Source: Chloroflexota bacterium (lineage in GTDB: Bacteria > Chloroflexota > UBA11872 > VXOZ01). Taken from it: a stretch of 64,000 bases of DNA. Under the pieces are notes generated by a model. It saw nothing but the letters and a program-made list of their open reading frames with translations. It did no database searches and was not told where the DNA came from. The first letter of the stretch is position 1. Every line of letters begins with the position of its first letter. The stretch is taken from NCBI GenBank assembly GCA_022824225.1, contig JAJEAH010000076.1:1-64000 (forward strand), given 5' to 3'. The translations under genes were made by a program, and so were the position numbers. Shown piece by piece: positions 33,444 through 41,908 of this stretch.

Positions 33444-34757
33444 CTATGCCAGCAACGCGCCCAGGGCCTCTTGAGCGGCGCACTCCTTGGCGTATATGTC
33501 CAGAATGCGGCCTTTCATTTGCTCGCGCAGCCGGTCGCTCTCCGCGTCAGACAGTGGGAAATCCGCGGACACCGCTTTCTCCAGGGCGCCAAGTTGGGTC
33601 CAGATGCCCTCGATCTCGGCGGTAGCGGCGGGGCCGTGAGCCAGGTAGAGTTGCTCCTTGCGGGCGAGCAGCGCCTTGGCGTCGCGCAAGGGCGCCACGT
33701 CGTCGGGCAGCGCCGCGTCGGCGAGCGCGCTCCAGTCCCTTCCCAGCTCCGCATACCGCTCTGCCAGCGGCGCAAACCCATCATCACCGAGCGCCGTCGC
33801 GGCTTCGCTGAAAAACGCGGCGTAGAGCGGTCGCATCAGGCCGCCGCCGGTGTGGTAGTGCTCGATGAAGTCGTAGACCGAGCGCAGGCCCTGCAGCAGG
33901 CGGTGTCCCGGCGGAAAGACCTGTTCCCAGCTTTCCTTGCCTTTGCTGCCGTGGATGCGGTCGGCCCACGTCTTGAACGCCTCCAGGGTAAAATTCTTCA
34001 TCCGCTGGTTCACCAGGCCGTCGCGGCAGGCCCGCACCCCCGCCAGCACGGCCGCACGCAGATCAAAGTCCGTTTGCGTACTGGCAAGCGTCATGACGCG
34101 GTTCTTTTGCTTCTTGATGCGGGCGCGGGCGTCGGCCAGCGCGGCCAGCGGAATCTCCACCGGCTCGGCGGCGAGGTCGCCCAGCAGGGCTTCGTCCTCT
34201 GAGACCCGGTAGACCGTGACTACGTGGTAACCGCCGCCTTCCATGCCCGGCGCCATGCCGCGATAGGGCAGGAGGCCCATGTCCACCCAGGCAATGGCGC
34301 AGCCACTCGCCGCCACCGCGTCGACCAGGTTGGTGGCGGCCTTCTTCTTACCGCCGGTTTCCAAGATGGTTGGCGTAACGCCAAAGCGCTCGCAGGCGTT
34401 GTGCAGATACACGTCGCTATCATGCCAACTGTTCCTGCCGGCCACGTAGAAGCTGGCAAAGTCCTCGGCGGCGTAATAGAAGTGAAACACCCCGGCCCCA
34501 ATGCCGCCGGCAATGCCGAAGACCATAGCCTCGGTAAAGGGCGCGCCGGTGTGGGGATCGGTCACGCCCGCGTGGGCCAGAGCCGTGCGCAGGGCAGCGG
34601 TCTCTGGATGAACGCCGGGAAAGTGGGGTGTCTCTGACAAGGTACTTTCACCTTTTGCTTGGGCTGCAAGTACGTGGCGGCGAGCGGTGGTGTAGCGCTC
34701 GCCGGTTTTCGCCATGCGCGCGCGGACGCGCTGCTTGAAGTGCTTCTGCGTTGTCAC
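33444..34757 (-). CDS. BtrH N-terminal/DUF4872 domain protein
   Basis: 437 aa. Residues about 1-32 (QKHFKQRVRARMAKTGERYT) form a basic arm found on several unrelated families. The next part resembles the BtrH N-terminal domain, related to an acyl-transfer protein of butirosin synthesis (AMVFGIAGGIGAGVFHFYY, then CAIAWVDMGLLPYRG and YHVVTVYRVSEDEALLGDL), and the C-terminal half the helical DUF4872 domain. The frame begins with GTG and AAAGGT lies about 11 bases upstream. No biosynthetic cluster surrounds it, so acyltransferase activity is only a possibility. Confidence 0.82.
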   Translation of the reverse strand: MTTQKHFKQRVRARMAKTGERYTTARRHVLAAQAKGESTLSETPHFPGVHPETAALRTALAHAGVTDPHTGAPFTEAMVFGIAGGIGAGVFHFYYAAEDFASFYVAGRNSWHDSDVYLHNACERFGVTPTILETGGKKKAATNLVDAVAASGCAIAWVDMGLLPYRGMAPGMEGGGYHVVTVYRVSEDEALLGDLAAEPVEIPLAALADARARIKKQKNRVMTLASTQTDFDLRAAVLAGVRACRDGLVNQRMKNFTLEAFKTWADRIHGSKGKESWEQVFPPGHRLLQGLRSVYDFIEHYHTGGGLMRPLYAAFFSEAATALGDDGFAPLAERYAELGRDWSALADAALPDDVAPLRDAKALLARKEQLYLAHGPAATAEIEGIWTQLGALEKAVSADFPLSDAESDRLREQMKGRILDIYAKECAAQEALGALLA

Positions 34758-35148
34758 GATCGCTAAGACCTTTCCTCATTAGGAGAGCAGCCGCGGCCCT
34801 GCGCCCGCCGGCCCCTCTCCCCCGAGAAACATCCCAACGACTGAGCAACTCCAAGACGGTAGCCCCAGAGCCACAGCCCCAAAGCTGCGACAGCAGGCAA
34901 GGCTGCCCTGGTTCCCGAGGACATCGATCCCCTTTGCTCTTTCAACTGCCGGCTGGCGCAGGCAACCGGTCAAAGAGTCCGGCGCGGGACTCGCCTCAAT
35001 TCGATACTAACGCAGCGGCTGAACCGATACAACCGTCGGCTTGCAAAACTGCCTCGAGCAATCTTGCCCCGCGCCAAGTCCGGCTACCCCTCATTTCCTC
35101 TCCAGGGCTGCCGAGCGAATGTATACCATTGTCGAGGTCGCGTGTTGT
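34758..35148. other. Spacer without recognisable genes
   Basis: No supported reading frame. It holds the promoter of the minus-strand DUF4872 gene but no clear hexamers. Confidence 0.45.
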
Positions 35149-35340
35149 TCCGAAGGAAGCGTAGCGGAGCGTTGCATTCCGTCATTCCGAACGCAGCGGA
35201 GCATTGCACTCTGTCATACCGAGCGCAGAGGAGCATTGCGAACTGTCGATCCGAGCGCAGCGGAGCATTACAATCTGCCATGCCGAGCGCAGCGGGGCAC
35301 TGTGATCTGTCATTCCGAGCGCAGCGAGGAATCTAGAGAT
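35149..35340. repeat. 32-bp tandem array, five to six units
   Basis: Units like GTCATTCCGAGCGCAGCGGA plus GCATTGCAATCT begin at 35181, 35213, 35245, 35277 and 35309, each exactly 32 bases long, with a diverged unit before them. The last unit continues as GAGGAATCTAGAGAT, the ending of the widespread GTCATTCCGAGCGCAGCGAG repeat. Confidence 0.92.
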
Positions 35341-35371
35341 TTCCGCACACGAGATTATTCGCCGCGGAGAG

Positions 35372-35402
35372 TATCCTGAGCCTTTCGGCAGGCTCAGGAC
35401 TG
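35372..35402. repeat. CTGAGCCTTTCGGCAGGCTCAG hairpin
   Basis: CCTGAGCCTTTCGGCAGGCT followed by CAGGA: arms CCTGAGCC/GGCTCAGG with a short loop. It is another member of the dispersed TCGA-loop palindrome family. Confidence 0.75.
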
Positions 35403-35634
35403 GCTTGCCGAAAGACTCCACGGAAAGACAGAGAGAGACGTCGCCTTGGGTGGGTCGGCGTGTGCCCCATGTACGGTTCCAGGCGATCGTGTGGGGCGGC
35501 CTGCCCCATACTCGACGCGGGGCGCGCGCAGGGAACGTCTCAGGCGGGATGAATCTACCGTCACGCACCAGCCGCCACGTGGCACGCGACCGGTACCGAG
35601 AATGTCGCTGGCGGTGGCATGGCCGACCGGGTGG

Positions 35635-36309
35635 TCAGAACAAGCTGAGTTGATCTTCGCCGGGTTCGTTCGCGGCGGCTGTGTTGTCGGCGTCGGCGCC
35701 GGCCTCTTGCCGGTCGAAGTAGCCTGCCGCGTGCAATTCCTTTAGCCGTTTGGCGATGGCGGGCAGCGCCTGGATGTCCTCGAAGAGCGACTGCTTGACC
35801 GAAGTGGCGCGGAGACCGGCGGCGGGATGGTAGAATGGCACGTAGGCGCGGCCGTCGGCGTATTTCGGCTCGCCGTGAATGGCCGAAATCTTGGCGCCGG
35901 GGAAGAAGCGCGCCATGGAAAAGCGGCCCAACGTGACGATGATGCGGGGGTCGATGGCGGCGATTTGGCGTTCCAGATAGTCGGCGCAAGCGGCGATTTC
36001 GTCCGGCTGCGGATCGCGGTTGCCCGGCGGCCGGCACTTCACCACGTTGGTGATAAACACCTGGTTGCGATGCAAACCGACCGCGGCGAGCAATTCCTCC
36101 AGCAGCTTGCCCGCCGGACCCACGAACGGCCGCCCCTGCCGGTCTTCATGGAACCCCGGCCCCTCGCCAATGAACATAATACCGCTCTTGAGCGCGCCCT
36201 CACCCGGCACGGCCTTGGTGCGCTGCGCACACAACCCACACGCCGTGCACTCCCGCACCTCCGCGCCGATCTGCTCAAGGACTTGCTCAGGGGTTGTATC
36301 CGCCGCCAT
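35635..36309 (-). CDS. Uracil-DNA glycosylase, family 4 (iron-sulfur)
   Basis: 224-aa base-excision-repair enzyme that removes uracil from DNA. The four cluster cysteines are visible as CTACGLC (Cys21, Cys24) and KCRPPGNRDPQ...AAC with CX15C spacing. The glycosylase motifs are GEGPGFHEDRQGRPFVGPAG and FYHPAAGLR. The protein ends in EDQLSLF, which matches the QLxLF motif used to bind the DNA-polymerase sliding clamp, so it probably acts at replication forks. The ATG is chosen at MAADTT with CGGAG upstream; the frame extends 17 codons further. Stand-alone gene. Confidence 0.94.
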   Translation of the reverse strand: MAADTTPEQVLEQIGAEVRECTACGLCAQRTKAVPGEGALKSGIMFIGEGPGFHEDRQGRPFVGPAGKLLEELLAAVGLHRNQVFITNVVKCRPPGNRDPQPDEIAACADYLERQIAAIDPRIIVTLGRFSMARFFPGAKISAIHGEPKYADGRAYVPFYHPAAGLRATSVKQSLFEDIQALPAIAKRLKELHAAGYFDRQEAGADADNTAAANEPGEDQLSLF

Positions 36310-36362
36310 CAGGCAACTCCGCCGCACTAGGACGCATGCGTTCATTAGGATATTCTGCACTT

Positions 36363-36427
36363 ACAGTACAGAATCACGACGGAGGTGGGCAAGAGTATTG
36401 AGTGACCTCAATGTACTGTGGTACTCT
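36363..36427 (+). promoter_or_regulatory. Promoter and possible operator of the DUF5678-like/retropepsin pair
   Basis: TTGAGT (36398-36403) and TACTCT (36422-36427) are 18 bases apart, 30 bases before the first start codon. An inverted repeat, ACAGTACA at 36363 and TGTACTGT at 36412, brackets the -35 box and may be an operator. Confidence 0.5.
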
Positions 36428-36457
36428 AGTTAGAGACTTGCTAGGAGGTGCCTTGCA

Positions 36458-36709
36458 ATGACCCCAGAGAGCCAACAAGAAAGTATCGCCCGCTTTCAGC
36501 AGGACGTTGATTACTATGAGTCTTGCTACGAGGAGCTTCTCCAACAGTATCCTGAACAGTGGGTAGCAATACTAAACCAGACCGTCGTGGGGAGCGACAC
36601 GGATCTTGATCGGCTGCTCAGCCGGCTCAATTCAGAAGGAATACCTATAGAGAAAGCCCTGATTGAGCACGTAACCGCCGAGGAAGAGGTCCTCATTCTC
36701 CCTGCATGA
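36458..36709 (+). CDS. Small conserved protein (DUF5678-like) paired with an aspartic protease-like gene
   Basis: 83-aa acidic cytoplasmic protein. The sequence YYESCYEELLQQYPEQWVAI near residues 19-38 resembles DUF5678-type small proteins, which are of unknown function. The C-terminus (IEKALIEHVTAEEEVLILPA) also recurs in such proteins. CTAGGAGGT lies eight bases before the ATG. The stop overlaps the start of the retropepsin-like gene as ATGA. The constant pairing suggests that the two products act together. Confidence 0.75.
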   Translation: MTPESQQESIARFQQDVDYYESCYEELLQQYPEQWVAILNQTVVGSDTDLDRLLSRLNSEGIPIEKALIEHVTAEEEVLILPA

Positions 36710-37164
36710 TACGTGGCTACTTCTTTGCCCGGGGCGGGATAAGCCGCCCGTATGTGACAGCCCGCTTCCAGTTTCCTTCGCTTGAGAACCGGACGCTAGA
36801 GACACGTCTGCTGGTCGATACCGGCGCTGACCGCACCCTTCTTGCTCCTCGGGATTGTAAGCGGCTGATAAGACGATTTGGGCTTGACTTTAGCACTTTG
36901 GCCACGTCAAAGCCGGGGGCAGGCATCGGCGGAAGAGTCAAGATGCGCACGCTAGAGGCTATCATGACCATCCTGCCCTACTCGACACCGCTGACTCTGA
37001 CCCTGTTGGAGCCAGAACCGGGAAACATATCACCGCTCCCTTCCTTGCTGGGGCGCGACATACTCTCCCACTTTGCCCTTTTCATGGAAGAACGAACCGG
37101 GCAACTTCTCTTGCTCGAACCACACGAGGTAAGCCAGGTTGACTCAATTGTCCGTGCCTCCTGA
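36706..37164 (+). CDS. Retropepsin-like aspartic protease domain protein
   Basis: 152 aa. The active-site signature LLVDTGADRTLLAPRD (residues about 35-50) is that of single-domain retropepsin-like proteases, which act as dimers, and LLGRDIL near residue 110 is the second hydrophobic-glycine element. No signal peptide or membrane segment. It has no ribosome site of its own and is coupled to the upstream small gene. Substrate unknown; a role in processing its partner or in stress control is inference. The pair is A+T-richer than the flanking genes. Confidence 0.85.
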   Translation: MIRGYFFARGGISRPYVTARFQFPSLENRTLETRLLVDTGADRTLLAPRDCKRLIRRFGLDFSTLATSKPGAGIGGRVKMRTLEAIMTILPYSTPLTLTLLEPEPGNISPLPSLLGRDILSHFALFMEERTGQLLLLEPHEVSQVDSIVRAS

Positions 37165-37313
37165 TGACCGCAACCTCGTAACCTAGGGTCACGCTGCAGT
37201 GCCTTGAATTTGCGCTTTCTGATTTCACATAGAAAGTGAACGTGGTATTCCTATGCCCCTACTGCCAGCTACCCGCAAGGGCTAGGGTAAGAATGTGTGC
37301 CACCATAGGCAAT

Positions 37314-38225
37314 TTAGGTGATGTCTCCCGTTTCTCGTGGAGGCCACGGATTGGGAAGCCCCAATACCTCATTTAGCGTACACATCGGTTCAATCTCGTT
37401 GAATCCTCCCAATTCCAGTATCCATTCCTTAGCGAATGGGAACATTCCTCGCTTCATTGGGAACTTTGCCCGGGGATTGTGAACAAACTCCCAGGGTAAT
37501 TGGGGTCGGCATAAATCCCAGACACTGCCTTCAGCATCAAAAGACTTAAAGAGAACTCCTGAAACGTGGACGTTTTTAGGCTCCGTCGACGTACCAAAGA
37601 AACTCTTAGGGTCTCCAATGGTATTTCTCCCGAACAAGGCGTGAATAATCGCATGCTCATGCGAGAACCACCTGTGTCCTCCAACGACCAGGACAAGTGG
37701 GGAATTGACGTTTCGATATTTCCAAGACTTCTTCTTGGTAGCGTTGCTGAGTTGGAAGTCGACTCCTAGAACCCCGACTCTTATCGACACGCCTGGCTCA
37801 CGAGTACCTGTTCTGCTGGCATTCTCGCTCTGCGCCCTGTCAAAGTCTCGGTCAGATTCCTGGACAACTGTGCATTCCACGATAACTGTAGCGTCCTGGC
37901 ATGTCGCTGCATAGTCTGGTGTCTTGCCATGGACATTCGGATCTGCTTCTACTTTAAACCCAATAGCGCAAAGGGTTTCGTGAGTGACAAGCTCCAAGAG
38001 TGCCCCAGTATGTAGACGATCATCGTTGCGAAACATACCTCGAAGGCTATTCTTCTTGCATTGCGGAATCCTAGCAAACCAGGGATCAAGCGTTTTTCGG
38101 ACGCAATCCACTTTCGCCCATGCTGAACGATTAAGAAAATGGAAATGCGATTCGCCCTTGCTTGGGTAACCCGTATAGGTGCGCGTTTCACAATCAAAGA
38201 GACAATCCTTAGCGAGTTTTGTCAC
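37314..38225 (-). CDS. Unknown protein with a possible PD-(D/E)XK-like nuclease core
   Basis: 303 aa, no confident family. Residues about 75-125 contain HTGALLELVTHETLCAIGF, then KTPDYAAT and, after 8 residues, VIVECTVV. This is the helix-PD-x-ECx arrangement of PD-(D/E)XK nucleases, except that the lysine position is threonine. A further WFSHEHAIIHALFG and a conserved-looking C-terminus follow. The gene is clearly lower in GC than its neighbours, begins with GTG and has only a weak AGAG ribosome site. It could be an orphan restriction-type nuclease acquired horizontally; this is inference. Confidence 0.6.
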   Translation of the reverse strand: MTKLAKDCLFDCETRTYTGYPSKGESHFHFLNRSAWAKVDCVRKTLDPWFARIPQCKKNSLRGMFRNDDRLHTGALLELVTHETLCAIGFKVEADPNVHGKTPDYAATCQDATVIVECTVVQESDRDFDRAQSENASRTGTREPGVSIRVGVLGVDFQLSNATKKKSWKYRNVNSPLVLVVGGHRWFSHEHAIIHALFGRNTIGDPKSFFGTSTEPKNVHVSGVLFKSFDAEGSVWDLCRPQLPWEFVHNPRAKFPMKRGMFPFAKEWILELGGFNEIEPMCTLNEVLGLPNPWPPRETGDIT

Positions 38226-38398
38226 TATATTCTCTTTCTATCCACTGTCAATGCGCCCACACGCCACACCGTGCCCGACACACTTTGGCGTGTTGGCGCA
38301 GATCAAGTGCACACGGTATGGGAAAGTGACGGAGCACAGCAGCCTGAGACACAACTAATGCAGGTAGCCACGGTTGCTGTGATGCTCCGCGACCATCC

Positions 38399-39751
38399 TC
38401 ACTCTACTACGCCGCCTAGGCATTGATACTGATAGCTCTCACTGAGCAACACCCACTCTCGCAAATTATCATTGAACCACGCCCACATGACGTTATTCAT
38501 TGAACGCTCCACGCTGTTGGGGCTTCGTTTGCCGTAGCGGCCGTAGCGGTCATACCACCAGGAAGCCTGCAGCCGGAATGCGTCCACCTCCTCTTGGAGG
38601 CACTCCGCGGCTGTGGCTTGTGGTCGCCCTCCTCTAAAACGGTGTGACTCAACGTGATATGTCTCATGGATGAGCACGGCGGCGAGCACTTGTCCGCTGT
38701 ACCCTCTCAAGGACTCGCTGATGGTGATGCGATTGCGCGAGGGAGAGTAAGCGCCCCATCCGTTGATGCGCCCAAACACCACCTCGGTCCCTGCATCAAC
38801 GACCACGTCCACCGCCGCCTGGCCGAGTTCGGATTGGCCCTGCATCGCCGTCACATAGGCTCGCGCAAGGTCAGGATCGATATATGGCCCCAGTTCAACA
38901 TCGTTACATTCATCCCTCCAATAGGAGTCCATCCAAACATGTTTTATGTTTCCAACATTAAGCCAAGCTGCAGCATTGTTCGCCGATTGCTCCAATAGAG
39001 TAGGATTCCGTTTGCCGTCCGCGCCAAACACCTCTAGCCAATATTGGGCGGCGAAACCCTCTCTGACGCCTTCTCTAAGCATGCACTCTTCCCAGGATTG
39101 CGCAGGGCCATCTTCAACCTCGAGCATCAGCGCAATCGTCGGCCAAATTAGCGCAAAGGCGAGCGCCTCATTGCTCTCATATCGATGCGCTTCACTGATG
39201 GTGATGCGGCGCGGAGAAGTTTCGTATTGGGACTGGTAATCTCCTATGTGACCAAACACTGCGCTCATGCCCAATTGCACAAACTTATCCGCGATTTTAT
39301 TCCCGGTCGGCGTATTGCGCATGACGTGATATGCGTGCGCAAGGGTTGGGTCCACAGTCGGGCGCAGCGCGGCGGTGGGGGCGGGTGGTGGAGCCGGACC
39401 AGGCGTCGGCGGCGGGGTGTGGATGTGGTCGGCCTCCCATGGAAAACGCTCGGTATTGAGGCGCTGCACGAGTCCGTTAGGGCCGTTTATCCACGTGCGG
39501 TAGCCGTCGGTAAAGGCTGTCCAATTATCGGCCTTGCGCCAGGCCATGAGGCCGCCGGTGGTGCGTTGATTGCTATCGCCTATGGCGTTGTAGTACTCGT
39601 TCTCCAGACACTCGCCCACGATGCCGTGGCCAATGAGATCGCGGAGTGTCTTGAATCCCAGGCGAAACTCACAGTTTGCGGCATGCAAGGATCCACCGCA
39701 AAGAGCTGTCAAAGCAATGGCCAGCGCAATTCCCGCAATCAGCCGCCTCAT
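38399..39751 (-). CDS. Secreted protein with duplicated metalloprotease-like domain, one copy inactive
   Basis: 450 aa. A signal peptide covers residues 1-25. Residues 27-106 form a Cys/Trp-rich module (TTGGLMAWRKADNWTAFTDG), followed by a Pro/Ala linker. Two homologous repeats follow, about 133-273 and 290-433. Shared landmarks are RITISE, a Cys-containing acidic helix, GKRxPxxxExSxNN and the final hydrophobic helix. Repeat 2 has the zinc motif HETYH (362-366) and acidic AECLQEEVDAF behind it; repeat 1 has WPTIA at the same place, so its zinc site is lost. The ATG follows GGAGAGGGTGG. It is probably an extracellular protease or hydrolase with a regulatory pseudo-domain. Confidence 0.78.
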   Translation of the reverse strand: MRRLIAGIALAIALTALCGGSLHAANCEFRLGFKTLRDLIGHGIVGECLENEYYNAIGDSNQRTTGGLMAWRKADNWTAFTDGYRTWINGPNGLVQRLNTERFPWEADHIHTPPPTPGPAPPPAPTAALRPTVDPTLAHAYHVMRNTPTGNKIADKFVQLGMSAVFGHIGDYQSQYETSPRRITISEAHRYESNEALAFALIWPTIALMLEVEDGPAQSWEECMLREGVREGFAAQYWLEVFGADGKRNPTLLEQSANNAAAWLNVGNIKHVWMDSYWRDECNDVELGPYIDPDLARAYVTAMQGQSELGQAAVDVVVDAGTEVVFGRINGWGAYSPSRNRITISESLRGYSGQVLAAVLIHETYHVESHRFRGGRPQATAAECLQEEVDAFRLQASWWYDRYGRYGKRSPNSVERSMNNVMWAWFNDNLREWVLLSESYQYQCLGGVVE

Positions 39752-40086
39752 CTTTCCACCCTCTCCTCGACCCAAGACTTGCGAACCCTTGCCAACTTTG
39801 TAGATAGCTACAGACTATTAAATGTTCAGTGTGCATCGTATATTAGCACACCTACTATCGATACTAATTCAAGCTGCACAATGGTTCGCGCCGGGCCTAT
39901 CGGTGAATCGTCCGACCACAATATGTTCTCTCTTGGACTGCAAGGACACCTTGGCCGGTGAGCGCAAAGTGGGCGCAGACAGTTTGCAGCCAGTTAGACG
40001 ATCCGATTGCGGCGCAATCACTATGCTCCACATGATAGAATTGAGCCATGAGCACAGATGGATAATGACACTAGAGAGAGTGGCAA
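39752..40086. other. Divergent intergenic region
   Basis: Lies between the secreted protein gene and the small coiled-coil gene. A+T-richer; no gene is recognisable. TTGAGC (40041) and GATAAT (40061) are suggestive but only 14 bases apart. Confidence 0.4.
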
Positions 40087-40329
40087 ATGGCGACGGCTGA
40101 GGAGCGGTTGGCCCGTATAGAGGGCGGCTATGAGCACATGGCAACGAAGGCGGACATTGCCGCAACGAAGGCCGACATTGCCGAAACCAAAGCCGCAATT
40201 GCGGTTCTTGCCGAGAAACTGGAAGCAGTGGGCGGCGAACTGCGCCTGCACAGGTGGGCGCTGGGGATCGTAATCGTGGCTCAACTCGCCATTCTCGGCC
40301 GGGTTTTCGAGATTATACCCCCTGGCTAG
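40087..40329 (+). CDS. Small coiled-coil protein with C-terminal membrane anchor
   Basis: 80 aa. The N-terminal half has 7-residue repeats (MATKADIAATKADIAETKAA) that form a short coiled coil, followed by a helix (LAEKLEAVGGELRLHRW) and one membrane segment (ALGIVIVAQLAILGRVF). Comparable short repeat proteins with KADI units are common in bacteria and have no assigned role. GAGAGAGTGG precedes the ATG. It ends at a hairpin shared with dapA, which converges on it. Confidence 0.75.
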   Translation: MATAEERLARIEGGYEHMATKADIAATKADIAETKAAIAVLAEKLEAVGGELRLHRWALGIVIVAQLAILGRVFEIIPPG

Positions 40330-40412
40330 GTTGTCAAGGTGGGAAGAGCGCCACGCTGAGAACACGCGCCGTTTTGGTCTTTACGTAGAGCCGTATCCAG
40401 AGAAAAAGCTGA

Positions 40413-40445
40413 GGCGCTCGTGCCGCGAGGTCCGGTACGAGCGCC
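40413..40445 (-). terminator. Intrinsic terminator of dapA
   Basis: A 13-bp stem (GGCGCTCGTACCG with CGGCACGAGCGCC, one wobble) is followed on the minus strand by TCAGCTTTTTCT. It lies 36 bases beyond the dapA stop and could also stop plus-strand transcription from the small coiled-coil gene. Confidence 0.8.
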
Positions 40446-40480
40446 CTTCTGCATGCCCCTCAATTGCGCCGCGTTGTTGA

Positions 40481-41407
40481 CTACGCCGTTGCCAGCACCG
40501 ACAAGTTCGGGTCCAACTGATACGTTCCCAGCAGTTCGCGAAGGGTGTGTTCGAACGACTCGGGGACGGGGGTGAGGGGCAGGCGGTGGCCGCCGGCGTT
40601 GAAGCCGGACAGGTTGAGGCAGGCCTTGATGGCGGCCGGGCTGGCGACCGGTGAGATGGGCGGGAAGATGCTGGTGAAGAGCGGCATCAGGTGCTGGTGA
40701 AGCGCGCCGGCCGTGGGAATATCGGAATCAAGGGTGGCGTTAATCATCTTCTTGATCTGCAGGCCGATGACGTGGCTCGCCACGCTGATGATGCCGTAGC
40801 CGCCCATGCACATGATGTGATACGTATCGGAATCGTTGCCGCTCCACACGCGGAAGTCGTCGGGCGCCAGGCGCAGCACCTCGGAAATCTGCCCCATGTC
40901 GCCGGAGGCTTCTTTCACGCCCACGATGTTGTCGACTTCAGCGAGGCGCGCCGTGGTCGCCGCTTCCATGTTGCGCACCGTGCGGGTGGGCACGTTGTAG
41001 ACGATGCACGGCAGCGAGGTGCTCTCGGCAATCGTCCGGAAGTGCTGGTAGAGGCCCTCTTGGGGCGGGTTGTTGTAATAGGGCACCACGAGGAGCAGGG
41101 CGTCCACACCCAGGTCTTCCGCCTCCCGCGAGAACGCCGCGCTTTCGCCCGTGCTGTAATTGCCGGTGCCCGCGACTACAGGCACTTGGCCGTCCGCCGC
41201 CGCCATGACGGTACGGTAGCACTCCAGCTTCTCCTCATGCGAAAGCGTCGGCGATTCGCCGGTGGTGCCGGTGACGAGCAGCGCGTCCGAGCCGCCCTCA
41301 ATTAGTTGCCGCGCCAGATTGCCGAGTTGGTCGTAGTTTACGGCGCCATCGCTCGTAAAAGGCGTGACCATCGCCGTGATGAGTCTGCCCAGTTCTTGGC
41401 CTGCCAT
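40481..41407 (-). CDS. dapA: 4-hydroxy-tetrahydrodipicolinate synthase
   Basis: 308-aa cytoplasmic enzyme that condenses pyruvate with aspartate semialdehyde in the diaminopimelate/lysine pathway. It keeps GTTGESPTLS (residues 47-56), catalytic Tyr137 in YNVPTRT and Schiff-base Lys165 in GVKEASGD. Relatives in the DapA superfamily include sialic acid and sugar-acid lyases, but neighbouring asd and dapB genes support the lysine role. AAGGAG lies seven bases before the ATG; the frame extends ten codons upstream. It is the last gene of the minus-strand block pnp-dapB-uma2-asd-nudix-dapA, but separated from nudix by 501 bases. Confidence 0.95.
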   Translation of the reverse strand: MAGQELGRLITAMVTPFTSDGAVNYDQLGNLARQLIEGGSDALLVTGTTGESPTLSHEEKLECYRTVMAAADGQVPVVAGTGNYSTGESAAFSREAEDLGVDALLLVVPYYNNPPQEGLYQHFRTIAESTSLPCIVYNVPTRTVRNMEAATTARLAEVDNIVGVKEASGDMGQISEVLRLAPDDFRVWSGNDSDTYHIMCMGGYGIISVASHVIGLQIKKMINATLDSDIPTAGALHQHLMPLFTSIFPPISPVASPAAIKACLNLSGFNAGGHRLPLTPVPESFEHTLRELLGTYQLDPNLSVLATA

Positions 41408-41661
41408 GGGTGCGCTCCTTCTATTGTCAATTGGCATATTATAGTAGGCGGTTATTTGCCTCAGTTTACCGTACGCTTAGGGCATTGTCACACACTGGGA
41501 CAATAATAGATCGCTATTGCTGAGGGCGGATCAGGGGTATCCCTGTGAATTCAGGCACAGGCAGACTGCGAGTGGCGGGCAGCTAGCAGAATGTCGCACT
41601 GCGGGAGCCGGTGTACTGGGGCAGGCAAGGAGAAGGTGAATCCGGCGTTTGCCGGAGAAGA
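41408..41661. other. Spacer upstream of dapA
   Basis: No gene. A distance of 501 bases from the previous gene implies that dapA has a promoter of its own, not identified by eye. Confidence 0.45.
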
Positions 41662-41690
41662 TGGATTCCGGCTTTCGCCGGAATGACGGA
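41662..41690. repeat. ATTCCGGCTTTCGCCGGAAT palindromic repeat
   Basis: An eight-base stem with TTTC loop, followed by GACGGA. A degenerate inverted relative (TCCGGCGTTTGCCGGA) lies directly before it at 41641. Same family as 12719 and 52634. Confidence 0.88.
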
Positions 41691-41908
41691 GTAGGGTGCG
41701 TCTTGCCTTCCGTGCTCTCCGTGGCGAACCCCAATAGATCAAGACGCGAGCACGGTTCTCTCACGTGCACTCGCGCAAATGCAGTGTCCCCGCAGTTTCC
41801 TCGCGCGAATACGCTGTCTCTTAGCGTCCGCGCGTGAAGTCAGTACTCCCAGGAGTCCTAGTGCGAGTACGCTACTCCCACGTGTCCTTGGGATTCGACG
41901 ATCAGGCC

